Shown here piece by piece: positions 45,434 to 53,091 of a stretch of 64,000 bases of DNA. The notes under the pieces were generated by a model, which saw nothing but the letters and a program-made list of their open reading frames with translations, was not told the DNA's origin and did not search any database. A program made the translations under genes and the position numbers. The DNA comes from Stenotrophomonas lactitubi (GTDB taxonomy: Bacteria; Pseudomonadota; Gammaproteobacteria; Xanthomonadales; Xanthomonadaceae). The stretch covers positions 2,790,001 to 2,854,000 of the forward strand of contig NZ_PHQX01000001.1 in the NCBI RefSeq assembly GCF_002803515.1, written 5' to 3'. The stretch's first letter is position 1; every line of letters begins with the position of its first letter.

Positions 45434-46027
45434 ATGATGTTGTCGCTGAAGGACCACCTGCCCGCCTGGACCCACCCCTGGCTGCATGACATCGGGATCG
45501 CCCTGCAGATCCTGATCACCCTGCTTGCCGCCTGGCTGCTGCGGGTGCTGGCCCGGCGCCTGATCCGCCGCTTCGCCGATCACTACACGCTGCCACCGGA
45601 AATGGTGATGGGTGCGCGCCGGATCACCAGTTTCGTGGTCTATTTCAGCGCGGTGCTGTACATCCTCAGCCTGCTCGGCGCCTCGCCCTCGGTGTTGTGG
45701 ACGGCCTTCACCGGTTTCGCTGCGGTGGGCGCGGTGGCGTTCTTCGCGGCCTGGAGCGTGCTGTCCAATATCTTCTGCACGCTGCTGATCTTCACCACGC
45801 GGCCGTTCCGCCTGCATGACTACATCGAAGTGCTGGAGAACGGCGAAAAGCCCGGACTGAAGGGCCGGGTGATCGACGTCAACCTGATCTACACCACGTT
45901 GCAGGAAACCGGTGACGGCCACGAGGGCACGGTGCTGCAGCTGCCGAACAACCTGTTCTTCCAGCGCACGGTGCGGCGCTGGCGCGACCCGACGCAGGCA
46001 CCCGGCGGCATCCAGGGCGACGGCTGA
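45434..46027 (+). CDS. Small mechanosensitive channel (MscS family)
   Basis: A 197-residue membrane protein. Three hydrophobic helices (ALQILITLLAAWLLRVLARRL; FVVYFSAVLYILSLLGAS; a pore-like GFAAVGAVAFFAAWSVLSNIFC) precede a beta domain TTRPFRLHDYIEVLENGEKPGLKGRVIDVNLIYTTLQ, the MscS middle domain. It lacks the large C-terminal cage of E. coli MscS. It protects against hypo-osmotic shock. Two ATGs (45434, 45437) are adjacent. Confidence 0.85.
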   Translation: MMLSLKDHLPAWTHPWLHDIGIALQILITLLAAWLLRVLARRLIRRFADHYTLPPEMVMGARRITSFVVYFSAVLYILSLLGASPSVLWTAFTGFAAVGAVAFFAAWSVLSNIFCTLLIFTTRPFRLHDYIEVLENGEKPGLKGRVIDVNLIYTTLQETGDGHEGTVLQLPNNLFFQRTVRRWRDPTQAPGGIQGDG

Positions 46028-46041
46028 GGTCGGGTTGGTCG

Positions 46042-46252
46042 GCAGGGCTGCGCCCTGCACCTGCAGAGGCGGTAGTGCCGGCCGCTGGCCGGCAACCTCA
46101 ACAGCAAAGGCTGGGTTCCTGTGGGATGGCGGGGTGGGCCCGGTGGCAGGGGCCGCTGCAAGTACGTCCATGTAAGCTCGGTCGCCGCATCCATGCGGCT
46201 CACGCCCCTGCCACCGGCCCCACCCCGCCTTCGACAGATCTCCGCGATCTGT
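46042..46252 (-). repeat. Long-hairpin element with 52-nt core, copy B
   Basis: Minus orientation. Arms 46128-46152 and 46205-46229 (25 bp, one mismatch) enclose a core of exactly 52 nt (46153-46204). A 7-bp hairpin (ACAGATC/GATCTGT, 46234-46252) lies on the entry side. The tail runs through a conserved block to a terminal 7-bp hairpin GCAGGGC/GCCCTGC (46042-46058). A SMAG (46072-46094) is inserted inside the tail. Confidence 0.85.
46072..46094 (+). repeat. SMAG palindrome inserted in copy B tail
   Basis: GTAG followed by TGCCGGCC-GCT-GGCCGGCA. It interrupts the segment between the core-proximal tail and the terminal hairpin of long element B, which copies A and C have uninterrupted by a SMAG. 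Confidence 0.8.
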
Positions 46253-46345
46253 AATCCACGCCATGCGTGGATGCTCTTTCATCAAATTCCAATATCGAAA
46301 TATTCGATTTCCATCGGAATTCATCCACGCATGGCGTGGATCTAC
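46251..46345. repeat. Inverted SMAG pair with AT-rich loop
   Basis: A + unit lacking the G of GTAG (46251-46272) and an intact - unit (46323-46345) flank a stretch (46283-46321) that is markedly AT-rich for this genome. It holds nested palindromes AATTCC/GGAATT and ATCGAA/TTCGAT. Confidence 0.7.
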
Positions 46346-46367
46346 CAGGCACCGGAAAACTGTCAGA

Positions 46368-46546
46368 GGTGGGGCGGTGTCGGATTGCGGGGTGTCAGCC
46401 GCATGGATGCGGCTGCCAAGCCTACAAGGACGTACTTGCGGCGTCCCCGCAATCCGACACCGCCCCACCACCCCACGGAATGCCAGCTTTTGCTGTTGCC
46501 TTTGCCTTGGTTTGAAGGCCTCTGCAGGTGCAGGGCGCAGCCCTGC
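46368..46546 (+). repeat. Long-hairpin element with 52-nt core, copy C
   Basis: A perfect 25-bp stem (46368-46392 with 46445-46469) of a sequence different from copies A, B and D encloses a 52-nt core (46393-46444) with GCCGC-ATGGAT-GCGGC and TAC-AAGGAC-GTA. The tail has CCACCCCACGGAATGCC and CTTTTGCTGTTGC, then a terminal 7-bp hairpin (46530-46546). It lies only 116 bp from copy B in opposite orientation. Confidence 0.85.
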
Positions 46547-46558
46547 CGCCCCCCCCCT

Positions 46559-46825
46559 TCACCTCAACTGGCTGTCCTTGCTACCGCGCCGGTTGTAGCC
46601 ACTCTGCGCCTGTTCCTCTTCGTCGTGCGCCTGCTGGCAGTTCACGCACAGCCGAACCCCAGGCACCGCCTGACGCCGCGCCAACGGAATCGGCGCGTCG
46701 CATTCCTCACAGTGTTCCAGGCCCGGGCCCTGGCGCAGCTGGCGCCGCGCGCGGGCAATCGCATCGTCAACGGTGGCGTCGATCTGGTCCTGGACCGCGC
46801 CATCTCCGGCCCAACCGGTAGCCAT
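46559..46825 (-). CDS. TraR/DksA C4 zinc-finger protein, YbiI-like
   Basis: An 88-residue protein. It follows E. coli YbiI closely: MATGWAGDGAVQDQIDATVDDAIARAR at the start, CEECDAPIP...CVNCQQ zinc finger (about 38-63), and the end SGYNRRGSKDSQLR. DksA/TraR proteins act on RNA polymerase, but the role of the short YbiI type is unknown. ATG 46825 is chosen because GGAGG is 6 nt upstream; an ATG two codons earlier is too close. Confidence 0.92.
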   Translation of the reverse strand: MATGWAGDGAVQDQIDATVDDAIARARRQLRQGPGLEHCEECDAPIPLARRQAVPGVRLCVNCQQAHDEEEQAQSGYNRRGSKDSQLR

Positions 46826-46882
46826 GGCCATCCTCCGCAGGGGTGTCGCCTGATATGGGGACGATACCCCCCGCCGCAATCG

Positions 46883-46905
46883 GTAGCGCCGGGCCATGCC
46901 CGGCG
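46883..46905 (+). repeat. SMAG palindrome
   Basis: GTAG followed by CGCCGGGC-CAT-GCCCGGCG, located between the YbiI-like and DUF2058 genes. Confidence 0.88.
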
Positions 46906-46931
46906 GACGCTGCGGCCGGTTCAGCGCCGCC

Positions 46932-47489
46932 TTACCAGACCAGATCGTCGGGAACCTGGAACTGCGCGTAGTAGGCGTCATCCTCGGCGTTGCCGGTGGA
47001 AATCTCGGCGCTGGAGCCGGGCGTGCCATGGTCGACGATGATGGCTTCCGGGGCGCGTTCACGTACTTTTTCAGCCGCCGCGCGTGGCAGCACCGCGTAG
47101 CTGTCGCCATGGGCCACGATGACCAGCACGCCCACCGACAACGCCTTGCGCAGCTTGGTATCGATCAACAGGGTGCGGATCACCGCGCCATCGCTGAAGC
47201 GGTACTCGTCCTCGCCTTTGTGAGGCACGGCGTGGGCGCTGATGATCTGCTTGGCCTGCGCCTTGCGCTCCGCCTGCTTGGCCTGCGCGTTGCGCTCGGC
47301 AGCCAGCGCACGGTCACGCTCGATCTTTTCGGCCCGGACGCGTTCAGCTTCACGCTGGACCTCGGCCGAGGTCGACTCGGCCTTGCCCTGGCGGGCCTTG
47401 GCCTGTTCACGCGCGGCGGCGCTGGCCTGCGACTTCTTGGCCAGGCCGGCCTTGAGCAATTGTTCCTGCAGCGCGTTGGGCTTTGCCAT
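46932..47489 (-). CDS. DUF2058 protein, YaiL-like
   Basis: A 185-residue soluble protein: N-terminal MAKPNALQEQLLKAGLAKKSQASAAAREQ and a long charged coiled-coil region (about 15-95, rich in Arg/Glu/Ala/Lys), then a compact C-terminal domain (YRFSDGAVIRTLLIDTKLRKALSVGVLVIV, AAEKVRERAPEAIIVDH). This is the DUF2058/YaiL arrangement. E. coli YaiL is nucleoprotein/polysome-associated; its function is unresolved. The start at 47489 matches YaiL. Confidence 0.88.
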   Translation of the reverse strand: MAKPNALQEQLLKAGLAKKSQASAAAREQAKARQGKAESTSAEVQREAERVRAEKIERDRALAAERNAQAKQAERKAQAKQIISAHAVPHKGEDEYRFSDGAVIRTLLIDTKLRKALSVGVLVIVAHGDSYAVLPRAAAEKVRERAPEAIIVDHGTPGSSAEISTGNAEDDAYYAQFQVPDDLVW

Positions 47490-47550
47490 GGTCGATACGT
47501 ACCGCGTGTAATCTGGATGCCCCATTCTACCGACGCGCCGACGCCCCTGC

Positions 47551-48051
47551 ATGGCTGTCCTGAAGTACCTCACCGGCTACCCCGAACCCCTGGTCGCCCA
47601 GGTCAGCGACCTGCTGGCCCAGGGCAAGCTCGGCCCTTGGCTGCAGCAGCGCTATCCGGACCCGCATGAGGTGCGCAGCGACCGCCAGCTGTACGACTAC
47701 ACCCAGGACATGAAGGACCGTTATCTGCGCAAGTCGGTGCCGCTCAACAAGGTCTGCTACGACAACACGCTGGAAGTCATCAAGCATGCCCTGGGCACCC
47801 ACACCGCCATTTCCCGCGTGCACGGGGGCCGGCTCAAGGCCAGCCGCGAGATCCGCATCGCCACCGTGTTCCGGCAGGCGCCAGCCGCCTTCCTGCGCAT
47901 GATCGTGGTGCACGAACTGGCGCATCTGAAGGAGGCCGACCACAACAAGGCCTTCTACCAGCTGTGCCAGCACATGGAGCCCGATTACCTGCAGCTGGAG
48001 TTCGATACCCGGCTGTACCTGACCGAGCTGGCCAACCGTGGCCAGCGCTGA
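47551..48051 (+). CDS. YgjP-like metallopeptidase-domain protein
   Basis: A 166-residue protein with a zinc-metallopeptidase motif HELAH (MIVVHELAHLKEADHNKAFYQL, with the third ligand His in EADHN), the YgjP/DUF45 pattern. RVHGGRLKASREIRIATVFRQAPAAFLR precedes it. Whether members act as peptidases or as nucleotide-processing enzymes is not settled. It is divergent from the DUF2058 gene (61 nt gap). Confidence 0.87.
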   Translation: MAVLKYLTGYPEPLVAQVSDLLAQGKLGPWLQQRYPDPHEVRSDRQLYDYTQDMKDRYLRKSVPLNKVCYDNTLEVIKHALGTHTAISRVHGGRLKASREIRIATVFRQAPAAFLRMIVVHELAHLKEADHNKAFYQLCQHMEPDYLQLEFDTRLYLTELANRGQR

Positions 48052-48097
48052 AACGGCGTAGCGGCTACACTGCGCGCCCCCTGCCCGACCTTTCGCC

Positions 48098-48796
48098 ATG
48101 GAACCGACCCGACTCGACAAACGCCTGTCCGCCCTGCTCGGCATCCCGCGTGGTGAAGCGCGGCGCTATATCGAGGGCGGCTGGGTCAGCGTCGATGGCG
48201 AGGTGGTGGAACAGCCGCAGCGCCCGGTGGACGAGAGCGCCAGCATCGTGGTGGCCGAGCAGGCCAGCGACAGCAAGGCCGAGCGCGCCAGCATGCTGCT
48301 GCACAAGCCGGCAGGCGTGCCGGCCGATGCCCTGTGCGCGCTGATCCGCACCGAGACCCGCAGCGAACTGGATGCCAGTGACATCCGTCCGCTGCAGCGG
48401 CACTTCCACGGCCTGCAGCTGGCATCCTCGCTGCCGGCCGACGACAACGGGCTGGTGGTGGTCAGCCAGGATCCGGCGGTGCTGGCGCACCTGCAGCGGA
48501 ACCTGGGCCGCACCGAACAGGAGTACCTGGTCGAAGTGGCCGAAGGCGGCCCGGAACGTGGCCCGTGGCTGATGGCCCGGCTGCAGCATGAAGCAGGCGG
48601 CCCCAAGGTCAGCTGGCAGAGCGAGCAGCGCCTGCGCTTTGCAGGCAAGGGGCTGACCGCGAGGGGACTGAGGACTGCGGTGACGGCCGCCGGCCTGCAG
48701 GTTGTGGCCGTACGCCGCCTGCGCATCGGCCGGGTGGCGCTGGGCCCGCTGGCCGTGGGCCAGTGGCGCTATCTGGGCAGCGACGAGCGGTTCTGA
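48098..48796 (+). CDS. RsuA/RluF-type pseudouridine synthase homologue lacking catalytic Asp
   Basis: A 232-residue protein with an N-terminal S4 RNA-binding domain (about 3-52; TRLDKRLSALLGIPRGEARRYIEGGWVSVDGEVV) and an RsuA-type synthase domain (HKPAGVPA motif I at about 69-76; EYLVEV). At the active site, where the family has GRLD, this protein reads SSLP (residues 110-113) followed by ADDNGLVVVSQD. The catalytic Asp is therefore Pro113 by my alignment. It may be an RNA-binding pseudoenzyme, or a neighbouring Asp (115 or 116) may serve. Confidence 0.82.
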   Translation: MEPTRLDKRLSALLGIPRGEARRYIEGGWVSVDGEVVEQPQRPVDESASIVVAEQASDSKAERASMLLHKPAGVPADALCALIRTETRSELDASDIRPLQRHFHGLQLASSLPADDNGLVVVSQDPAVLAHLQRNLGRTEQEYLVEVAEGGPERGPWLMARLQHEAGGPKVSWQSEQRLRFAGKGLTARGLRTAVTAAGLQVVAVRRLRIGRVALGPLAVGQWRYLGSDERF

Positions 48797-48809
48797 GTCA
48801 CGGCGCTCC

Positions 48810-48977
48810 ATCCACGCATGGCGTGGATCTACTGATGGCGACTCATCCACGCATGGCGTGGATCTACTGATGGCGATTCATCCACGCATGGCGTGGATCT
48901 ACTGATGGCGACTCATCCACGCATGGCGTGGATCTACCTCCAGGCGTGGCGTGGATCTACGCGCGGTGTGGAACTAC
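48810..48977 (-). repeat. Tandem array of SMAG palindromes, 35-bp period
   Basis: Four identical minus-oriented units (48810-48832, 48845-48867, 48880-48902, 48915-48937) are separated by near-identical 12-bp spacers (TGATGGCGA[C/T]TC). Two decaying half units follow (48940-48960 and 48961-48977). The array ends 10 nt before the phospholipase D start codon, so it forms or abuts the 5' untranslated region of that gene. Confidence 0.92.
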
Positions 48978-48987
48978 CATCGGCGTC

Positions 48988-50556
48988 ATGAGTCTGCGCA
49001 AACCCCTATGGCGGCGCCTGCTACGCGTCGCCGCGATCATCATCGCCGCCCTGCTTCTGCTGGTCCTGTCCGGCCTGCTGCTGGCCGACCACCTGGCCCC
49101 GCAGGCGCGCGGTGAAGCGTCGCAGGTGCTGCCACTGCAGCCTGCGCAGACGCCCATCGATCGACAGATCATGCCCCTGCAGGCTGCCCATCCTGGGCAG
49201 TCTGGCGTGGCCTTCCTCAGCGATGGCATGGATGCGTTCGCCGCCCGCGCGATGATCACCGAACATGCCGGCCGCAGCCTGGACCTGCAGTACTACATCT
49301 GGCACGACGACCTGATCGGCCACCTGATGGCCAAGGCGCTGTACGACGCTGCCGAACGTGGCGTGCGCGTGCGCATCCTGCTCGATGACATGAACGCCAA
49401 GGACAAGGATGCGCTGATGATGGCGCTCGATGCGCATCCCAACATCGAGCTTCGCCTGTACAACCCGTTCCGCAACCGCAGCGGCATCGCCCGCACGCTG
49501 GAGCTGGTGCAACGCGCCTTCAGCGTGAACCACCGCATGCACAACAAGAGCTGGATCGCCGATGGGCGCATCGCCATCGTCGGTGGCCGCAACATCGGTG
49601 AGGAGTATTTCAGCGCGCGCAGCGACGTGAACTTCCAGGACCTGGACCTGGTGGTGGCCGGCCCGGCCGTGCAGCAGGCCAACCAGATCTTCGACGACTA
49701 CTGGAACAGCGACGCGGCGATTCCGATCTCGGCGCTGGCGACCTACACCGATGCGCAGCTGCGCCAGCTGGTACGCCAGTCCGATCTGGACGCGCTGCAT
49801 GCGCAGGCGCAACCGTACCTGCAGCGCGTGGCAGAGTCGCGCCAGCGCCAGCGCGCCAGCCCGGAGCCGCTGCATTGGAGCACGCAGGTACGGATCCTGT
49901 CCGATCCACCGATGAAGCATCACGGCGATGCGCATGACGACTGGCTGGTCACCGCGCTGGTCCGGCAGCTGCAGTCGACGCGCTACAAGGCACTGTTGAT
50001 CTCGCCGTACTTCGTGCCCGGCAGCGAAGGGCTGGACGGCCTTTCGGCGATGGCCGGGCGTGGCGCCCAGGTCGGCGTGGTGACCAACTCACTGGCGGCC
50101 AACGATGTGGCTGCCGTGCACGGTGGTTACATGGGCTACCGGGTGCCGCTGCTGAAGGCCGGCGTGCAGCTGTACGAACTGAAGGCGAGCGGCCAGACCG
50201 GTGACAGCAGCCTGTTCGGCAGCAGTGGCGCCAGCCTGCACACCAAGGCATTGCTGGTCGACGACCAGCGCGGGTTCGTCGGATCGTTCAACCTCGATCC
50301 GCGTTCGGCCTATCTCAACACCGAGATGGGCGTGCTGTTCGACGACCCGGTGCTGGGCGCGCAGCTGCGCGCGGAATACCTGCGCCTGGCCAGCCCGGAA
50401 CACAGCTGGTGGCTGGCACTGGGCGCTGATGATGAACTGCGCTGGCTGCAGCGCGAGCCGCCACCGCATTGGGTCGAAGCCGAGCCCGGCAGCAGCCTCG
50501 GCAAGCGTTGGACGGCGCGGGTGATCAGCTGGTTACCGCTGGAATCGCAGCTGTAA
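48988..50556 (+). CDS. Phospholipase D family protein, ClsC-like cardiolipin synthase
   Basis: A 522-residue protein with an N-terminal membrane anchor (RVAAIIIAALLLLVLSGLLLA) and two HKD catalytic motifs: HNKSWIAD (in the first half, followed by GRIAIVGGRNIG) and HTKALLVD (near residue 425, followed by QRGFVGSFNLDPRS). This matches the ClsC-type cardiolipin synthases, which condense phosphatidylglycerol with phosphatidylethanolamine; other PLD activities are possible. The ATG at 48988 opens MSLRKPLWRRLL. Confidence 0.87.
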   Translation: MSLRKPLWRRLLRVAAIIIAALLLLVLSGLLLADHLAPQARGEASQVLPLQPAQTPIDRQIMPLQAAHPGQSGVAFLSDGMDAFAARAMITEHAGRSLDLQYYIWHDDLIGHLMAKALYDAAERGVRVRILLDDMNAKDKDALMMALDAHPNIELRLYNPFRNRSGIARTLELVQRAFSVNHRMHNKSWIADGRIAIVGGRNIGEEYFSARSDVNFQDLDLVVAGPAVQQANQIFDDYWNSDAAIPISALATYTDAQLRQLVRQSDLDALHAQAQPYLQRVAESRQRQRASPEPLHWSTQVRILSDPPMKHHGDAHDDWLVTALVRQLQSTRYKALLISPYFVPGSEGLDGLSAMAGRGAQVGVVTNSLAANDVAAVHGGYMGYRVPLLKAGVQLYELKASGQTGDSSLFGSSGASLHTKALLVDDQRGFVGSFNLDPRSAYLNTEMGVLFDDPVLGAQLRAEYLRLASPEHSWWLALGADDELRWLQREPPPHWVEAEPGSSLGKRWTARVISWLPLESQL

Positions 50557-50559
50557 CGA

Positions 50560-51639
50560 TCAGCGGGCGAGCCCTTCGCCATCGCCGTGCAGGCTCTCGT
50601 CCAGGGTTTCCACATTGCGCCCGTGCAGGCGCCGCCAGATCCAGCGCAGGGCGTGCGGCGGCGCTGCCGGCAGCTGTTCCAGCAAGGCCAGCATGCGGCC
50701 CTGGCTGGCATGCCCGTGCCGGCACAGCAGGCTGGCCGCCGCAGCGGCGCTGGCCAGTCGCAGGCTGTCGGCCAGCGGACCGTCAGCGTCAGGCGCCAGG
50801 GCCTGATGCACCGGCTCGGGCAGTTCCCAGGCGGCAGCCACCCGCTGTGCCAGCGGTAGTGACCACTGCTGCAGCAACTGCAGGGCCAGCGCCGGCTCCA
50901 CCTCTTCGCCGCGTGCCTGCGCTTCCTGCAGCAGTTGCCGCATGACCAGCGCTGCGCCCAGGCCCTGCACCAGGCCCAGCCATTGCGCAGCGAAGGCATC
51001 GCCGAAGGTGACCGTGCGCGCGTGGTCGGCGGCCGCGCGCGAAGCCAGCAGCGCGTGCTCCCATATGATCGAACTGAACTGCGGGAACACCTCGCACTGC
51101 ACCTGCATCACCGGCTGCACCAGCACTGCACTGATGATCTGCCGCACGCCTTCGGTGCCGACCAGGGTCACCGCCCGCTGCAGGCTTTCCACGGGCCGCT
51201 CGTGCACCTTGTAGGCCGGGCTGTTGGCGATCCGCAGCAGGTTGCCGGTCAGCACCGGATCCTGGCCGATGATCGCGGCCATCACCCGCGCCGATGCAAC
51301 GTCGTCATTGACCGTCTGGATCAGCTGCGGCAGCAGTTGCGGGCGCCGCGGCAGCTGCCGGGTAGCCCAGTCGCGGTCCTGCAGCGCGCGGTCCACCGCC
51401 TCGGCCAGACCCGACGCGCTGACCGCGGTCGGTTCGCCGGCCAAACGCGGATACAGGGCCAGCGCATGCAGCCCGCGCTGCAGGTGAGCGGCGACCTCGG
51501 CCGCCGGCAAGGCGTCACCCTGCAGGCTGGCCGCCGCCGCGGCCACGGCCTGGCGGGGGGCTGCGGCCAGACGTGCCGGGGCCTGCCCGGTCAGCTGCGA
51601 CAGCCAACGCAGCACAGATCGCCACCACGCTGCGGTCAT
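50560..51639 (-). CDS. HDOD domain protein
   Basis: A 359-residue protein with an HDOD domain (about 75-300; LPQLIQTVNDDVASARVMAAIIGQDPVLTGNLLRIANSPAYKV and VTLVGTEGVRQIISAVLVQPVM), common in xanthomonad regulatory proteins, where members influence c-di-GMP-linked behaviour. HD metal residues are not conserved, as is usual in HDOD. The start at 51639 (MTAAWWRSVLRWLSQ) is tentative; the frame is open for 44 more codons. It is convergent with the phospholipase D gene (3 nt apart). Confidence 0.8.
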   Translation of the reverse strand: MTAAWWRSVLRWLSQLTGQAPARLAAAPRQAVAAAAASLQGDALPAAEVAAHLQRGLHALALYPRLAGEPTAVSASGLAEAVDRALQDRDWATRQLPRRPQLLPQLIQTVNDDVASARVMAAIIGQDPVLTGNLLRIANSPAYKVHERPVESLQRAVTLVGTEGVRQIISAVLVQPVMQVQCEVFPQFSSIIWEHALLASRAAADHARTVTFGDAFAAQWLGLVQGLGAALVMRQLLQEAQARGEEVEPALALQLLQQWSLPLAQRVAAAWELPEPVHQALAPDADGPLADSLRLASAAAAASLLCRHGHASQGRMLALLEQLPAAPPHALRWIWRRLHGRNVETLDESLHGDGEGLAR

Positions 51640-51908
51640 CGCCGCCCACCCTGTCGTTTTCCTGCTGCTGCCACTGCCTGCGCCTTCATCACATCCGGCC
51701 ACCTGCCGTCGTCGCAGCATCGGCCGCACTTTCATCTTCTTTAACCCGGGCGCTTCCTGCGTCGACGGCATATCCCGGGCGAATGGACTAGAATGGCGCC
51801 GCGCGACCCGTCCCCCTGTACCGACGACGTCGCTTTTTTTGTTTTCGGACCCTACCGTTCATTGGCAGTTCGCCGCAGTTCACCGCAGATCGCGCCATCG
51901 GAGACCCC

Positions 51909-53006
51909 ATGCTATTCGAAACCCTCGCAACCACCGGCCACGAACAGGTGGTGTTCTGCCACAACCAGGATGCCGGCCTGCGGGCGATCATCGCCATCCA
52001 CAACACCACCCTGGGCCCCGCCCTGGGCGGGGTGCGCATGCGCCCTTACGCCAGCACCGACGATGCGCTGGCCGATGTGCTGCGGCTGAGCCGCACGATG
52101 ACCTACAAGAATGCGCTGGCCGGTCTCAATGTCGGTGGCGGCAAGGCGGTGATCATCGGCGACCCCAAGGTCGACAAGACCGAAGTGCTGTTCCGCGCCT
52201 TCGGCCGCTACGTCGATTCGCTGGGCGGTCGCTACATCACCGCCGAGGATGTCGGTACCGACGTCAACGACATGGAGAACATCTACCTGGAGAGCCAGTT
52301 CGTCACCGGCGTGCACCAGGTCCATGGCGGCTCGGGAGATCCGGCCCCGTTCACCGCCTATGGCGCGCTGCAGGCGCTGATGGCCTCGATGCGCTTCAAG
52401 TTCGGCCATGAGGAAGTGGGCAAGACCAGCATCGCGGTGCAGGGCCTGGGCCATATCGGCATGGAACTGGTGAAGCTGCTGCGCGACCGTGGCGCCAAGC
52501 TGTATGTCACCGATCTGGACAGCGCGCTGGTGGATCGTGCGGTCAACGACTTCGGCGCCGAGGCCGTCAAGCCGGACGAGATCCACGAAGTGAACGCCGA
52601 TGTGTTCGCGCCGTGTGCGCTGGAAGGCGCGATCAACGCCGACACCCTGCCGCGGATCAAGGCGAAGATCATCTGTGGCACCGCCAACAACCAGCTGTCC
52701 AGCCTGGAGATCGGCGACGAACTGCATGCGCGCGGCATCCTGTATGCGCCTGACTACGCGGTCAACGCCGGTGGCGTGATGAACGTGTCGCTGGAAATCG
52801 ACGGTTACAACCGCGAGCGCGCGATGCGGCTGATCCGCAGCATCTACCACAACCTGACGCGCATCTTCGAACTGTCGCAGCGCGAGAACATCGCCCCGCA
52901 GCGCGCCGCCGACCGGATCGCCGAAGCGCGCATCCTGTCGATCGGCAAGCTGAAGATGCCGCTGGGCCGCAGCACGCCGCGCCTGGGCAATCTGCGCGGC
53001 GGCTGA
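51909..53006 (+). CDS. Leu/Phe/Val dehydrogenase family enzyme
   Basis: A 365-residue NAD-dependent amino acid dehydrogenase. NVGGGKAVI carries the catalytic Lys (about residue 80), GPALGGVRMRPY is the substrate-site loop, and VQGLGHIGMELVKLLRDRG is the Rossmann GxGxxG nucleotide site. It oxidatively deaminates branched-chain or aromatic amino acids to 2-oxo acids. In bacteria this feeds branched-chain fatty acid primers (abundant in Stenotrophomonas lipids). The 269-bp gap before it shows no gene. Confidence 0.92.
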   Translation: MLFETLATTGHEQVVFCHNQDAGLRAIIAIHNTTLGPALGGVRMRPYASTDDALADVLRLSRTMTYKNALAGLNVGGGKAVIIGDPKVDKTEVLFRAFGRYVDSLGGRYITAEDVGTDVNDMENIYLESQFVTGVHQVHGGSGDPAPFTAYGALQALMASMRFKFGHEEVGKTSIAVQGLGHIGMELVKLLRDRGAKLYVTDLDSALVDRAVNDFGAEAVKPDEIHEVNADVFAPCALEGAINADTLPRIKAKIICGTANNQLSSLEIGDELHARGILYAPDYAVNAGGVMNVSLEIDGYNRERAMRLIRSIYHNLTRIFELSQRENIAPQRAADRIAEARILSIGKLKMPLGRSTPRLGNLRGG

Positions 53007-53028
53007 TCGCCGCCTCGCGAACCGTGCG

Positions 53029-53090
53029 GGTGCCGACCCATGGTCGGCACCCGCCGGATGAACGCGCCGGGCAGCAGGCCCGGCGCTACG
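53029..53090. repeat. SMAG-like palindrome and SMAG
   Basis: The first is a perfect 11-bp stem (GGGTGCCGACC-CAT-complement, 53029-53053) without CTAC. The second is a minus-oriented GCGCCGGGC palindrome ending CTAC at 53090. They sit between the convergent dehydrogenase and autotransporter genes. Confidence 0.75.
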
Positions 53091-53091
53091 A

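Noticed and set aside
48810..48937. Resemblance of the 35-bp tandem repeats to a CRISPR array
   Set aside because: The parts between palindromes are nearly identical 12-mers, not unique spacers, and the palindromes are SMAGs with CTAC. No cas gene is in the window.
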